Made by a program: the position numbers and the translations under genes. Below are positions 1-23,650 of a stretch of DNA of 64,000 bases, one piece after another. The notes below the pieces were generated by a model that searched no databases, was not told where the DNA came from, and worked only from the letters and a program-made list of their open reading frames with translations. Location: NCBI GenBank assembly GCA_029207755.1, contig JARCOQ010000009.1, forward strand, positions 32,262,914 through 32,326,913, given 5' to 3'. This stretch comes from Chamaea fasciata. Taxonomy: Eukaryota; Chordata; Aves; Passeriformes; Sylviidae. The number at the start of each line of letters is the position of its first letter. Within the stretch, counting starts at the first letter, position 1.

Positions 1-1152
1 GCATCTCCATCAATTTAATTGCTAAGCAACATGAAGGAAAAAGCTTATTAAAACACCCAAACCATGCATTCATCTCCTCTCACACTTCCTCTTAACTCTT
101 GCCTTGAACGTAAAGAGCAAAACAACTTGAAAGATGTTTATTTTCAAAGCAGTTCTGAGTAGCTCATCACAGTGACATTGCCTAGGGGACAGGGCAGCAA
201 AGCCCTGATTTCAGGGAATTAGTGTGGCTTGCTCTGCGTTGAGTCACTCAAGAAAGTGAGTTTTCTAAAACTCATGTTTTATCCACTGAGCCACAAGCTG
301 CTTGCTCTTACAGCATGATTTATTCCGTGGAACGCGGCGTCCAACTCATTGCGCCGCAACATCCAAAGGTGATTGTTTTCCAGCTGCTCATTGCATGCTT
401 GGGATTTCTTGGTTTATTTTCTATTACTTTGTTTGCTTTATATCTCTTTTCTTCGAAGACCGTGGAAAAGTGAGGTGATTGACTTTTGTTACTTTGTTAT
501 TTAGAACTTTCTCCCCTTTTCTGCCAATTTCTTCTGAAGCCCTTTGCTATTAGAAAGTTCCCTTTCCAGTCTCTTTCCCCCGCCTTGCTGTTTCACTCAC
601 TTGGGCTGCCAGTGTGCCAGACCAGTGTTTAATAACCACACTCTGCTCTGTATGAGCAGGCAGGTTCAGCTTGGGGGATTTCAGGGAAGAAAAGCCAGGA
701 GAAATTGCAGGTTCCTAAACATGAATGCCTTCTCCTTTCCGTGCTTGAGCCCTCCAGGGGTTGGGGAATTAAATAACCATCTTGGTGTGGTCTGAGCACC
801 TCTGCTGGTGGTGGCCAAGGCTGTAACTCCTTCAGCTCTGGGTGGGAGCACTTCGAGCCAGTGTGTTCTTTCCTGTCCTGCTGCTGGACTCCGGCAGAAA
901 TACAGACTCCAGCCTCCTCTGGTTTTCAGGCTGCGCACATCAAGTCACAGCCAGTCACAAGTCCATGCCAAAACCCCTTAACACAGGTGTAGGTTTCCAT
1001 CCGTGCCCCTGCAAGAGCATTTAGTCAATCAGCAAATGATGCTGAAGACCCCACACTACCCAGACATGTGCACTGCAGCTGCAGCTTAGATTTAGGCCAA
1101 GGAGATTTTATTTTTCTGGAGGGTTTTCAAGACAAACACTGGCATATTTGCC

Positions 1153-1177
1153 TTTTTTTTTTTTTTTTTTTTTTTTT
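1153..1177 (+). repeat. Poly(T) tract
   Basis: 25 uninterrupted T in PAPSS2 intron 1, with no adjacent retroposon recognised. Confidence 0.95.
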
Positions 1178-3365
1178 AAATCTTAACTGGGCTGATGTTG
1201 GTCCTGGAGGGTGCCTTTTAGAAATGAAAACCCCTTGCCTATCTGAACCTGAAACCAGGTGTTTTAGATAAACTTACAGCTGTACGTGCCCCCAAAAGAT
1301 AACTGGCGTGCAGGGCCTGTGTGAATACTTGAACCTGTACTTTTGTCACGCTGCACATACACTTTGCTCCTCAAAAATCCATTAAGAAGGTGGTTGTGTG
1401 ATTCAGGTTGTCATCTATGAATTTGCTGTTATCGTGACCAGGGTGTCACTGCTGAAGGGAGTGAGAAATAGCTCCTTAATGGTTTTACAGCTTAATCATT
1501 TCCAAGTGAAAATTTACATGGGTGTATCATTAACAAAAGGAGGGATGCAAAAAAGCCCCGGGTGTGCGTCATGCCACGCGGGAAGTTGGGATTTGCCTGT
1601 GGGGCTGGTAGTTCCTTGCTAGCACTGCCTCCTGTCCCTCCCAGAGTGGTCTTTGCTCCTTAGCTCACAGCTTGGCTCAGTTACAGCTCCGTGTGTCAAA
1701 AGCTTTGTCTGCTGAGTGGGTGCCAAAATGTGTTTGGAGAGCAGAGCTGGTTTACACAGATTTGATTTTATTTTCTGTCAGCTGCAGCATTTGGTGGGTT
1801 GTTGAGATGAGCTTTTTCTGTGCATTGCTGGAAAACAACCCTCTGCACCTACATTTCCAAGACTTTTCTGACCTGGAGGTCTTCGTGGCCTCTCTGGCAG
1901 AACAAAATGTTTTCTTCGATATCAAACTGTGTTTTAGCTTCCCATTGTGGCGCAAAGTGTGTGGTTGGGCGGGAGGTCATTTTTCAGGCCTGCCCAGCCC
2001 TTCTGATGGGAAGATCATCAGGCTGTGTTGCCAGTGAGCGTGGGAAGAGGGGGGAAAAGTAATTTTAGAGGAGGGGCTTTTTAGAGGGTTGCTGTGGGGG
2101 TCTGAGCTGGGCACCTGCCTCTGGGCATGATGAGTCCCCCCAGCCATGGCTGGGGCAGCTCACTGCATCTCTGGAAAGCTGATCTGAGACCCTGGGGATG
2201 GATGTGAGGGATGTCTCAGAGGTGCAGCCTGAAGTCCAGGCTGCTCTTCAAACATGCGTCATTGGTTATGTCCTAAATATTGTGGGAGCTGAAGCCTTCG
2301 TCTGCTGTTGGTCCTATTCACCACTGCCCTTCTGTGGCTGTAAAACTGAGGGTGAAGCCACCCTCTGAGAGATGCTGGGAGTTTACATGAACTTTTGAGC
2401 GACCAATTAACAATAATCTTCAAGGAAAATGTGGAACTGTCCTTGGACCAGCCTTTGAGCAGCGTGGAACGAGTAAGGGCTGTGCCTCTGCCTGCTTTAG
2501 GGAGGGGTGGGGGAAATGCTGAGCAGCCACTGGTTCAGGAAGAGTCCAACATCCTTGCTGCTGACTTAAGCCAGGGTCTGTGTAACCCTGTGTGCACTCA
2601 CCCATGAAAAGCCCATCTTGCAGCTTGTAGGGCTCAGATGCACAGGGAGATGGGCTGGGAAAACTTCACCCTCCTGAAGTCTTCAACTTGGACTTTTCTC
2701 CTGCAGCTGGTTTTGCAAAGGGATATATTCAGTCGTGCAGCAGTGAAAACAGCCCTGTCTTCATCCAGCAGGAGTTCTGAGGGGACTGAGGAGGTGCTGA
2801 GTGAGGGGGAGATCTAGCCCTGTCTGTCGTACCCGGCAGCAACCGAGAGTGGGAGCCAGGAAAGACTTTATGGCTGGGACAGCAGTGCATTGTCCCCCCA
2901 TTTGCACTGATTTATGACCTGAGATACCAGAGGCTGTGCCTTTCCTCCTGATAGTCCTTGATGAACTTTCCTTCCATGAATTCATTGTAATGACTTTTTC
3001 CAGCCTAGTGAACTTCTGGCTCGCCAGGCAAAGTTCCCCCATTTAACCGTGTCCTGTGTGGTGTGTCTGGCTGAGTTCCCCTGCGCTCCTTTCTGCTGCT
3101 GCTTTTGCACTTTGAAAACCCTAAAAAAGGTGCTGAGGTGCAGAGAGGTGTCCCGTGGCCTGCTGGTGGCCACTGACCACTGCAGAGTCAGGCACATGGG
3201 GTGCAAGACGCCAGGTTCAAGGCTGGGCATCCAACCTGAGGCAGGGAGAGGCACCGTGTGGCCACAGCACTGAGAGCCCACCAGCCTGGGCTGGAGTCCA
3301 GCTTTTCCCTTTCAGGCTGCCACCAGGTCCTGCAGAGGAGAAGCCTCACAGAAGAATGAGTTCTT

Positions 3366-3812
3366 TTATAGAATCACAGAATCATTGAGGCTGGAAAATC
3401 CCTCCCAGCCCATGGAGTCCAGCCTGTCCCAAGCCAAGACTGCCTTGTCCCCAGCCCAGAGCACTGAGTGCCACCTCCAGCCCTTCCTTGGACACCTCCA
3501 GCCATGGGCTCTCCAAACCTTCCTGGGCAGCCCCTGCCAAGGGCTCAGCACCCTTTCCATGCAGAAATTTCTGCTGCTGTCCAAGCTGAGCCTCCTCTGG
3601 CACAGCTTGAGGCCGTTTCCCCTTGTCCTGTCCCTGTTCCCTGGGAGCAGAGCCCGACCCCCCCTGGCTGTCCCCTCCTGTCAGGAGTTGTGCAGAGCCA
3701 CAAGGTCCCCCCTGAGCCTCCTTTTCTCCAGGCTGAGCCCCTTTCCCAGCTCCCTCAGCCTCTCCTGGGGCTCCAGCCCCTTCCCCAGCTCCCTTCCCTT
3801 CCCTGGGCTCAG
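3366..3812 (-). mobile_element. CR1 LINE, 5'-truncated
   Basis: Starts TAGAATCACAGAATCATTGA on the + strand (reverse complement of the CR1 3' terminus) and continues through the typical GGAAAATCCCTCCCAGCCCA block. Its sequence is very close to the copy at 26667-27065, so both belong to one young subfamily. The long frame at 3385-3846 is repeat-derived. Confidence 0.9.
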
Positions 3813-6053
3813 AAATAGATGTATTTTAAAACCTGAAACTGCTTGAAACACAGATCCTCTGCTGCTCCCGCTGCTTATGAAAACACAGGAGCTTCTCTAA
3901 AGACAGAGGATTTCTTTCCTGAGAGGGATGTGTTGGGCATGGTAAAAGGGGTATCTCCTCCCCATGTCATTGAGACTGTTCTCAGGTTTAGGGTGCCTGT
4001 CCTGCCACGGCAGGAGGCAGGTCATGTACTACAGTGCCATATTTACCATAGAGAACCACAACCCACTAACTAAATTCCTGAATCTCATATTCAGGGGGGA
4101 AAACAAAGTATTTACATGTGGATACAATTCCTACCTGGAAATCTTTTTGATACAGAAGTTAATGTGTAGTCAGAATCTGAACCTTTGCCCTCTTTTCCTC
4201 TTGTCCCTGCAATCTGAGGGACTGAGTTTCCCTTTTCCATAACTGGATCTTTGTCTCCAGGAGAAGGTAGAGAAGCGGGGCCGTGTGTTCTGGGTGGTTT
4301 TCCTGGCAGCATCAAACCAAGGCAGTTCTGCAATGTCAAACCCATTGTTTGCAAAAAGGAGCAGAGGCCCAACTGCTCAGGCAGATTCAGCTGGGGGAGA
4401 TCATTTAGCAGAACTGCTCTGGTTATTAAACACTGGGCAACCATGCAGGGGTTTCGTGTTTAAATTGGTTTTTTTGTCAGTGCCTGACAAAATGCTTTGT
4501 TTGTTAAATATTTGTTGCCCCTGCAGCTGTCCCTTGAGATTTTAGGAATGAAGACAGAGGGGGCGGGGGTGGGCAGGAGGAGATTGTTTTTATAACATCT
4601 GTCCTGGCCTTACAAGTTTATCCCAAAAATGTAGGAGCACAGAATGAGTCACTGGCTTTTCTGCATCGAGGAAATGAGAGTAGTGACATCATCTCATTCT
4701 GAGATAAGGAAACGCCTGAGCTGGGAGCCTCCAGAGAGGCAGATTTCAGTACCCAACTGCTGATTTGGGCTCACAGTGCAGAAATCAGCATCTGATTTGT
4801 GAAGTTACTGGAACACGAGCCTGATTATGTTGATTCTCTTCTCTTTTTTTTTGTGTGTGCCAGCGTTGTCTGAAGCTTGATTGTGACAACCCAAGCCGTG
4901 CAAATTTCTGCCAAGAGAAAAGTATTTGAGCTGCCATCAGCAAATAAGGTCTTGCTAAGAGCTCAGAAATTCTTGTGGCTTAAGAAAACACGGCTTCGGC
5001 TTAACAGCAGCTTGAAAATCTCGTGTGCTAGTGGGGTTTGGCATGTCCAGCTGTCTGTCTCCAGGCTGAAAGGCTGCTTGTTTCAGGGCACTGGGATGGC
5101 TCTGCTGCTCTCCTTGAGGTTTTTCTGTGTTATGTTCCTGGCAGGGCCCCGGGGGCGATGCCAAAAGGAACAGGCAGCGAGTGCCAAGGAGAAACTGAGC
5201 CTGCTGGGCTTTATTCAGAGCACGGGATGGAGAAAGGGATCCCAGTCCAGCATCCTGCCTGGGACAGGGAATGCTGGCAGCCCCTCAGCCTCAGCAGGAC
5301 ACTGTCACTGCTCAGCTCAGGCTGGAGAGAAAACACAACAGCATTCCTGCCCACCTCCGGGTGCTGGGAGAGGAGACTCATCCCATGGGCAGGGAACAGG
5401 AGGACACCAGCACGGGAGCAGGAAGGTGGTGGGACAGCAGCATGGGAGCAGGAAGGTGGGCAGTACAAAAGGTGCTTGCAGGGTCCCACTTCCCCATCTG
5501 GGCCTGCGTCCTGAGGGGTTAAACAGGCAAAATTTCCAGGGTAACTCTGCCTTGCTGAGGTTTTGTCTTGGGAAAGAGTGGGGCTGGGGTTTGAAGCATT
5601 TTCCTGCCTTAGCGAAGTAAATGAATACTTGGGGAAAGTCCATAGGTTTTGGATTACAAAAGCTACGCTAGGATGTAAGAGATGCCAAGGTTTCTCCACT
5701 GTTTTTCAATATGATGGTAATCAAATCTTTGCTTCAACAGACAAAACCCCCCTTTTTCCTCTCTTCCTCCTTTTTTTTGGAGTATCAGTTTTACTCTTCT
5801 TCAGCAAATGACTCTTTTACAGGATGTTTTCCCCCCTGATTGCTTGTGGACACAGTGTCACCCTTTTGCCAGAGCAGGTCTCATAGAAGACAATAATTTT
5901 TTAAGGAAAAAATTTTGAGAAGTGTAGTTTTTATACATCAAATGCACAAATATTTTTAATTTTTTTCGGTAACTGGCAGGAGTTGGGAGGGTTTTTTTAA
6001 TGATAGGGTAGCTCACTCTCCTGAGGCTTAGGGGAAGCGTTTGACTTCAAACT

Positions 6054-6175
6054 CAGAATCACAGAATCTCCTGGGCTGGAAGGGACCCACAAGGATCACC
6101 AAGTCCAATTCCTGACGCAGCACAGGACACCCCAATAATCCCTCCATGTGCTTGATCCCACTGCTTGCCTGTGCA
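6054..6175 (-). mobile_element. CR1 fragment
   Basis: CAGAATCACAGAATCTCCTG then GGCTGGAAGGGACCCACAAG: the CR1 3' end of a subfamily continuing into CAGGACACCCCAATAATCCC. Confidence 0.8.
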
Positions 6176-6389
6176 AGTGAAAGCTTGCTTGATCATTCCA
6201 TCATTTTAAAAGCCCATTCTACCATTTGCAAATAGGATCAGCTGAAAACATTTCGAAAGCCTCTATTTTTATTTTGATCTAATTTTTCCTTCCTGGAGAC
6301 GTGTCCAGGCTGCGGTACCGAAATAGGGCGTGTGTGAAACGCTCGGGTGGAAAAAAATGAATCATATTCCTGGTGCTGTGAGCTTGCCC

Positions 6390-6511
6390 TATAAATAAAA
6401 AGGCAGCTGGGGGAGTCCTGACCCTGCCCCGGCTGTTGGGTCAGGGTTTCCCCGGGGCCCTGAGCGCTGCCAGCTGGATGCAGGTCCTGGTGCTGAGTGA
6501 GCCGGACGCGT
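6390..6511 (+). promoter_or_regulatory. Possible alternative promoter/first exon in PAPSS2 intron 1
   Basis: TATAAATA (6390-6397) is followed about 110 bp later by a strong splice donor, GGACGC|GTGAGTAA (GT at 6510-6511), in a locally CpG-containing stretch. A short ATG frame (6479) runs to the donor, but it would enter exon 2 out of frame, so any product would be non-coding in this exon or start later. This is inference only. Confidence 0.25.
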
Positions 6512-7094
6512 GAGTAACGTGCCCTTCACCGCGCGGTGCTGCACAGCCTCGGTGTGATCCGTGTTTTTGAGAGCCAGTCCCTCTCCAGAGCGGGATGCTG
6601 CTGCAGCCTGCCGTGAGCTGAGCCTCCTGGACAGCTTCCAGGTCCGTGCCTGTGCCAGCTGCAGCAGGCAGGGGTGAATTAAGGGCAGCATAAGGACACG
6701 GGCTTGGAGCTGATGGGACACGGCGACGGCCAGCATGGCTTTCTGGTGGCTCATCTTCTGCAGCATCACAGAGCTCTGCCTGCTCTGGGTGGCTGAGCAA
6801 GGGTTGGCCTGGGGGTATTGTGTGCACTCAGGGGATCTCTGGAATGTCCTGCTCAGCTCTCGTCTGTCCTTTGTTTCCACCCCTCAGCTGTGGAACGTGG
6901 CACTTGCAGTCGGTTCTTGCCATGCTCCCACTCGTGATGCAGCCACGGAGGTGCTGGGTGAAGAACTGGGGATGTGGAGGCAGGAGGAGGTGCTGCCCTG
7001 AGGGCCAGAGTTTATATTTGAATTCCTAGTGGGAGACGGCAGAACATCCGTGCAATTTGTTGGGACAACCCTAAACCCAAAATGGCAACAGAAG

Positions 7095-7505
7095 AGCTGG
7101 GGAGGGGTTCTGGTGAGGAGCAGCTCAGGCAGCTGGAGGGGCTCAGCCTGGAGCAAAGGAGGCTCTGCATAACTCCCTGACAGGAGGGGACAGCCAGGGG
7201 GGCTCAGGCTCTGCTCCCCGGGAGCAGGGACAGGATGAGAGAAAACAACCCCGAGTTGTGCCAGAGGAGGCTTAGATTGGATATTGGGAAACTTTTTTCA
7301 TGGAAAGGGTTGTAGAACATTGGAATGGGCTGCTCAGGGAAGTGGTGAAATCACCATCCCTGGAAACTCAAAAAACCCATATCAAAGACCATGTGGATAT
7401 GGCCCTTGAGGACATGGTTGAGTGGTGAACACAGTGGTGGTGTTGGGTTGATGGTCTTAAAGGTCTTTTCCAGCCTTAACACCTCTAAAAGTCTATGATT
7501 ATAAA
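7095..7505 (+). mobile_element. CR1 LINE, 5'-truncated
   Basis: Contains CTGGAGCAAAGGAGGCT, TTGGATATTGGGAAAC, GGAATGGGCTGCTCAGGGAA and ends TCTTTTCCAGCCTTAACACC, then TCTATGATTATA: a classic CR1 3' portion in + orientation. Confidence 0.9.
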
Positions 7506-9368
7506 TGTTTCTTGTCTGGTGCATTTTCTATTAAATATGCAGTGGTTCTGCTCCCAACAAACATCCGTGGTGTCTGGGAGAGGCCCCACAGACCTCATGC
7601 TTTTAACTGTCAGATGAGAAGATGCTTCCTGATAAGATCTCCTCGAGTAGTCACACTTAATTTATGTGGGCAAGCACAGCTACTCCCTTCCAGGGCCAAT
7701 TACCTCAGGAGGAGCTGAGGTCACTTTTTTGGATGCTGTGAATTGAGCAATGGTGGCTCTCAGAGCAGAGGACACTGATGGTTCCTGATTTCCAGCAAGA
7801 CTCTCCTGTCTCCGAGGCCACATCTCTTTATTCAGGAGCATCACTCAGGAAAAGCCTCCTGCCTCTGGCTCTAACCTGCTTTCACACAGCAGGGCAGCAC
7901 CTTGTCTCACCAGGATAGTTGATGGAAAGCTTCTTCACTTTGGAAACTAAACCAAGAGACCCTTGCCAGGCAGCTCAGTCAAAGACAGGCCTAAAGACAG
8001 CCAAGATCTTGGTCTCCCCCTGTTTGCCAACCTCATAGAAGGGTTCAGTAGGAGGGGAGACCAAAAGCAGAGTTAGGATTTGGTTTCTTGGCCCGCTGCG
8101 GCCTCAGTCCAAGGTTTGGAGCAATGTGTTTGTTTTTTTCTCATTTCCTGCATGAGCTAAGGCAGGGTGGGCTAAGCACTGAGCTCATCCAGACAGGGCC
8201 AAACAGCGGATTTCCAAGGAATGGGGACAGTGTGGCAGTGTCATCTTTGACCATCTGTCTGGCAGGGGTGCACGGCCCTTCTTTGGAGATGCTGCTGGGA
8301 CATTTATTGCCTTGTTTGGAGCCTTGTTTGGGGTTGAATTATAAGTCAGAAGTTCCTCTCCCAAACCTCATTTCCTTGCCTGAGACTATTCCAAGACATG
8401 CTTACCAGTGTCCTAAACTGTCCCTGCTTTAGGGCCCAACATCCAGGCGTTGATGTTGTGCTGATGAATGGATTATCTACTTAAATTTGTATGATTTGCA
8501 GTGATAGGGTTAAAACCCTGAGAATCAAATTGATGGGACAGCCCAGCATTTGATCCATCCGCTGCTGCTCTCTGCCTACCAAGCATCTTGCAGGATGTGC
8601 TCTTCCTAGGCAAAATCTCTCCAGGATTTGCTCTCAGGCCATTAACGATCAGTTTTCCCAGTGCCTTCACTCCCTTCCACCACACTTGAACTCTGCCTTC
8701 CCAAACCATTCCTAGCTGGTGGATGATGAGGTGGGAGGTTGGTCTTTCCCACTGAAGAGCCCATTCCCAGCTAAGCAAGCTCCCAGCCCGGCCATCCAGT
8801 TGCTTTGGGTTGGGAAGAGTTTCCTGAGAAGTTTATGCACAGAGCAGAAAAATCTGAGGGATTTGGTACCATCTGGAGCTCCCAGCAGGTGGGAGAGGTG
8901 TGACAGTGTTGCTGAATTGCAAAAATGCCCTCAGCGGTGCTTTCCCAAGCTCCCAAAGGTGCCAGCGTGCAAAGTAAGAGCTCTGAGATGCTCACACAGC
9001 GCAGATTTATGGCACAGCAACCTGTACTTAGAACAGAACAATCTCCTTACATCAGCCGTGTAGGAATGTGCCAGATCCTGCATCTTCCCGAGGCACGGAC
9101 GTTATCGTGGCTCATCTCCTGCAGGACACAGCCTGAACTCCTGGGGATGGGACAAAATTAATCCATGGTGGTGCTGTCTTGCCTTTGCGAGCTCAAAATG
9201 TCCAAACTTTTGACAACCCCCCACAAAAAAAAAACCACAAAAAGCAAAAAAAAAAAGGAACAAACCGCAGCTATCAAGTCTATTTATCTTTTATTCTCTG
9301 AGTCACAGGATGTGTAGCATTCACTCACCTTTTCAGGGGCAGGTCTAGAGACGTTTTGGGTTTTTTAT

Positions 9369-9685
9369 AGAAGTGCAGACTGGTTTGTGTTGGAAAGGAC
9401 CTTAAAACCCATCCAGTGCCTCCCCCTGGCCTGGGCAGGGACACCTTCCACCATTCCAGGCTGCTCCAAGTCCTGTCCAATCTGGCCATGGACGCTGTCA
9501 GGGATGCAGGGGCAGCCACAGCTGCTCTGGGCACTACTCCCCAACCTCACAGGGAAGAATTTCTTCTGTATAACTAACCTAAATTTCCCCTCTTTCAGTC
9601 TGAACTCATTCCCCTTGTCCTGTCACTCTGATGAACAGTCCCTTTCCAGCCTTCCCATAGGCTCCCTCAGATACTGGAAAGTTCT
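9369..9685 (-). mobile_element. CR1 LINE, 5'-truncated
   Basis: Begins at a degraded 3' end (GTGCAGACTGGTTTGTGTTG) and runs through GGGCAGGGACACCTTCCACC to TTTCCCCTCTTTCAGTCTGA. Reverse CR1. Confidence 0.9.
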
Positions 9686-10524
9686 GTGAAGTCTCTGTGC
9701 AACCTTCTCTTCTCTCTCACTCTGCATGTGTATCCAGGATATATTTATATCCTTGTTCCCTCCATGTTCTTTCCCTTGCGTGCCTCAGCTGGGAACATCA
9801 TCCTCCCAAATAACAAGGTCTTGCGGATATTTCATGCGGAACATTCCTTGTGGAGGTGCTGTTGCTGGAGCTGCAGGCCACAGCCAGGCTGTTTCACCTG
9901 CAGCCCTGCAGAGACTCTGGGGTCAGCAACGTTAGGAAGCACCAGAATTCAGGCCTCTGGCTCAGCATTGTGCTGGTGCCTTGTTTGCTTGGGAATTCAC
10001 ATGGATTGTTTCCTCTGCCTCCCATCCCATCCCATCGCGTGCCCAGCTCGGCCCTGCTCCTGCCCCAGCTGCAGTTCTCGAGTTACACAGCCAGTAAATT
10101 AGCACCTGAAGTCGCTCTTGTTTTGCAAGCCCGATTAAAATAATAGGTGAGTCTGTCTGTGTTTGAAATTGTCGAGAAGGCAGGGAGGGTGTCTCTGCCC
10201 AGACTCTGTGTCCTGCCCACCCGCAGGGGGATCAGTCACCTGGCAGTGCTCCTGCAGCAAAGCCAGTCACTTTCTCCCTTCTCCCTGCTGGCATGAAGGC
10301 ATCACCACCAGAAACACCCTGGCCAGAGGCAGAGAGCCTCCAAAAAATGAGTCTGTGCTGCTGAGACAGAAATCCAACTCACACCAAAGCACCAGAGTTC
10401 ACCGTGCTGGCTCACTAATGAATTTTGCGTTTCTCTCCCATCTGTTTGTCCCAGCCGAGATTTCCTTTTGCACTGAGGGCAGCAAAAGGTAACAGAAGTG
10501 CTTTGTTCTACTCTGTTTTCTCAG

Positions 10525-21677
<11,153 letters not shown>

Positions 21678-23650
21678 CTCCTCCTCCCTAAAAATACCTG
21701 TATTAAGAGTGAGCAATGATCGATTGATTCCCTGTGACACAGATCATTTGGCATGACCCTGGGATTTTCCTACCTGGGGCAGAGTGTTTTTTTTACCAAT
21801 CAGAAATACTTTGAGCCTGATCCTTCTCCCCCTAAAGCTGCTGGGAGTGTCCCCATGGAGCTGGAAGGGCTGGGGAGCAGGCCCTTCGTTCCTGGCTGGC
21901 GCCAGGATGCGCCACCGGGATCGTTGTGGTGCTGCCAGGGCCACACAGCAGCTCCCAGTGCAGAGGAGGGACCTCAGACCAGGATTTATCCTGCCTGGAG
22001 CAGAAATGAACAAGTGCCTTTTCCACGTTGTGCCTTAGACAGTTTTTGCTAATTAACAGCAGAATCTTTTTAATGCCCTTTTTTACAAACGGACTGTTTA
22101 ACATCAGCTGTGACCGCCGCCAGTTCCTTGTGGCTGAGCCAATTCCTCACTGCCTCCTTGCTTCCTTCCTCCTGCTTGACCCCTTTGGTCAAACAAATCC
22201 TGGGCTGAGCATTCCTGTTGCTCCAAGTTCAGCTGTCTGTGAGATTGTGCCATGGTGATCCCTGCACTCACAGCCCAGAGGGGGAACCTGTCCTGGGAGG
22301 CACCATAAAGCCCTGAGATCCCTGAGAAAGCTCCGGACAGCAAGGAAAAGTCAGGAATGCTGTCACTGTGCTTTCAGGTGTCCTCCCACGTGGCAGGATG
22401 GGATCCCTCTCCCCTCTGCCCACACTCCTCCCATCCCAGAGGCAGATCCAAGGCAAAACAGCAAAGACACAGCGCGAGGTGGGTCTGGAGAGGCAGCTGA
22501 GAGGAGGCTGAAGCTCCTGCCCTCATCCACACCTGTGTGGGTGCAGGTGACCTGATTTATTCCATGTCTGTGGGATGAGGCTGCTGGGGACAGCCAGAGG
22601 ATGGCAGGACAGCCCTTGGCCCCCCCAGCCCTGTGCGGTGCTGGTGCTGAGCCGAGAGCCGGCGCCCGGTGCTGCTCCCAGCTCTGGCTGTGGAAAGTTA
22701 CCCCGGACTTTATCTCCTTCCCCAGCCTCATCCTGACATGGACTTTGCCTGTGCCGTGCCTGAGGCTTTTCCGCTGACTCGCAGCTCCTGCGGTGGCCTC
22801 CGGGGGGACGGAGCAGCGACACAACAGGGGACACAACAGGGGAGCTTCCCTGGGCACTCCCGGGAAGCGGGACACTCCCCGGCTGCGAGGTGTCCGCAGA
22901 GGAGAACAACCCAGCGCTTGGTGAAGACAGCGGCGGGCTCACTCCATGGGCTTTGCACCTGGCCGCCTTTAGCAGCTGCCCCAGGACCCGTGGCCATGTG
23001 TTCCCAGAGGAGGGCAATCAGCGTTCCTCTCTTCTTGTGCTCCAGTTTTAATTCCAGGTGGATCCACGCTCAGCAAACTCAACCCGCTCCTGCTTGTGGT
23101 GCGGGGTACTGTGAGCTACAGGCTCTGCTGTGGCCAGGGCACAGTGTCCCAGGCTTCGTCTGTGACTGGAAAATATCCTGGCAAAAGGGCTTTTGGGGTG
23201 GTTTTTTTTTAAAGTTTTTTTTTAAGTCTTTGGAGCAAAGCTGTGTTTTACCCCAAGGCAAATGCTGCCGCCTCCATGGGAGCTGCCAGTGCAGCAGCCT
23301 CATCTAGCCAGGCCCTGTGGCAGGAAGCAATATTCCCATTTAGGATTTTGAAGGAGTGAAACAGCACTGTTGCTGCTCATCATAAAATAACCCAGTGTTG
23401 AAACCTGCCCCCTCCCCCCCCCCAGTAATTCCAGGTGGTCACAGCTGTTGTATCATCGTTTTAAACCAGCGTAGTGTCCTGATTACCTCTGATTAAAACA
23501 CATGGGCTGGGGGTTTGTAGTCTATTTATTAAAGACATGAGACTGGAATTTGTACCTCAACTGATGCATCTCATGATTTAATATATTCTGAACTCAATAC
23601 TCTACGAAACACTCGCTTTTAGTACAAATAAATATTTATATGTGTAAGTA
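21678..23650 (+). other. PAPSS2: PAPSS2 3'UTR
   Basis: About 1.97 kb from the stop codon to the likely cleavage zone. The first 1.7 kb has no recognised repeat. A C-rich homopolymer lies near 23409-23423. An AATAAA at 23627-23632 is followed by TG-rich sequence, the usual polyadenylation layout. The exact cleavage site is inferred. Confidence 0.75.
23627..23632 (+). terminator. PAPSS2 polyadenylation signal AATAAA
   Basis: Canonical AATAAA in an AT-rich setting, followed within 15-50 bases by GT-rich sequence (TATGTGTAAG and CTTGGTGATTTTTGGGTGG), the arrangement expected of a vertebrate cleavage site. It is the first good signal after the stop. An ATTAAA near 23491 is a weaker alternative. 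Confidence 0.75.

Larger units (their letters stand above)
1..10524 (+). other. PAPSS2 intron 1 (partial)
   Basis: No coding exon is visible; PAPSS2 exon 1 must lie upstream. Content: unique sequence 1-3365 with a 25-T run at 1153-1177; CR1 fragments at 3366-3812, 6054-6175, 7095-7505 and 9369-9685; a short duplicated motif (AGCAGGAAGGTGG) near 5409-5460; a TATA-like box and strong donor near 6390-6511; A-rich patches near 9221-9258. Open frames in this span are short and follow no known family. Confidence 0.8.

Noticed and set aside
3385..3846. 153-codon frame, considered as a gene
   Set aside because: Entirely inside a reversed CR1; the same residues recur in the copy at 26651-27061.
7500..9300. 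Search for tRNA, snoRNA or microRNA hairpins in the unique parts of PAPSS2 intron 1
   Set aside because: No A/B boxes, C/D or H/ACA boxes in proper spacing, or convincing hairpin noticed by eye; this does not exclude weak candidates that need covariance models.
1..10524. Search for PAPSS2 exon 1 (MSG/KKQK-like start)
   Set aside because: No ATG exon with a donor giving phase 0 into 10525 and resembling the PAPSS2 N-terminus was found; it is presumably upstream.
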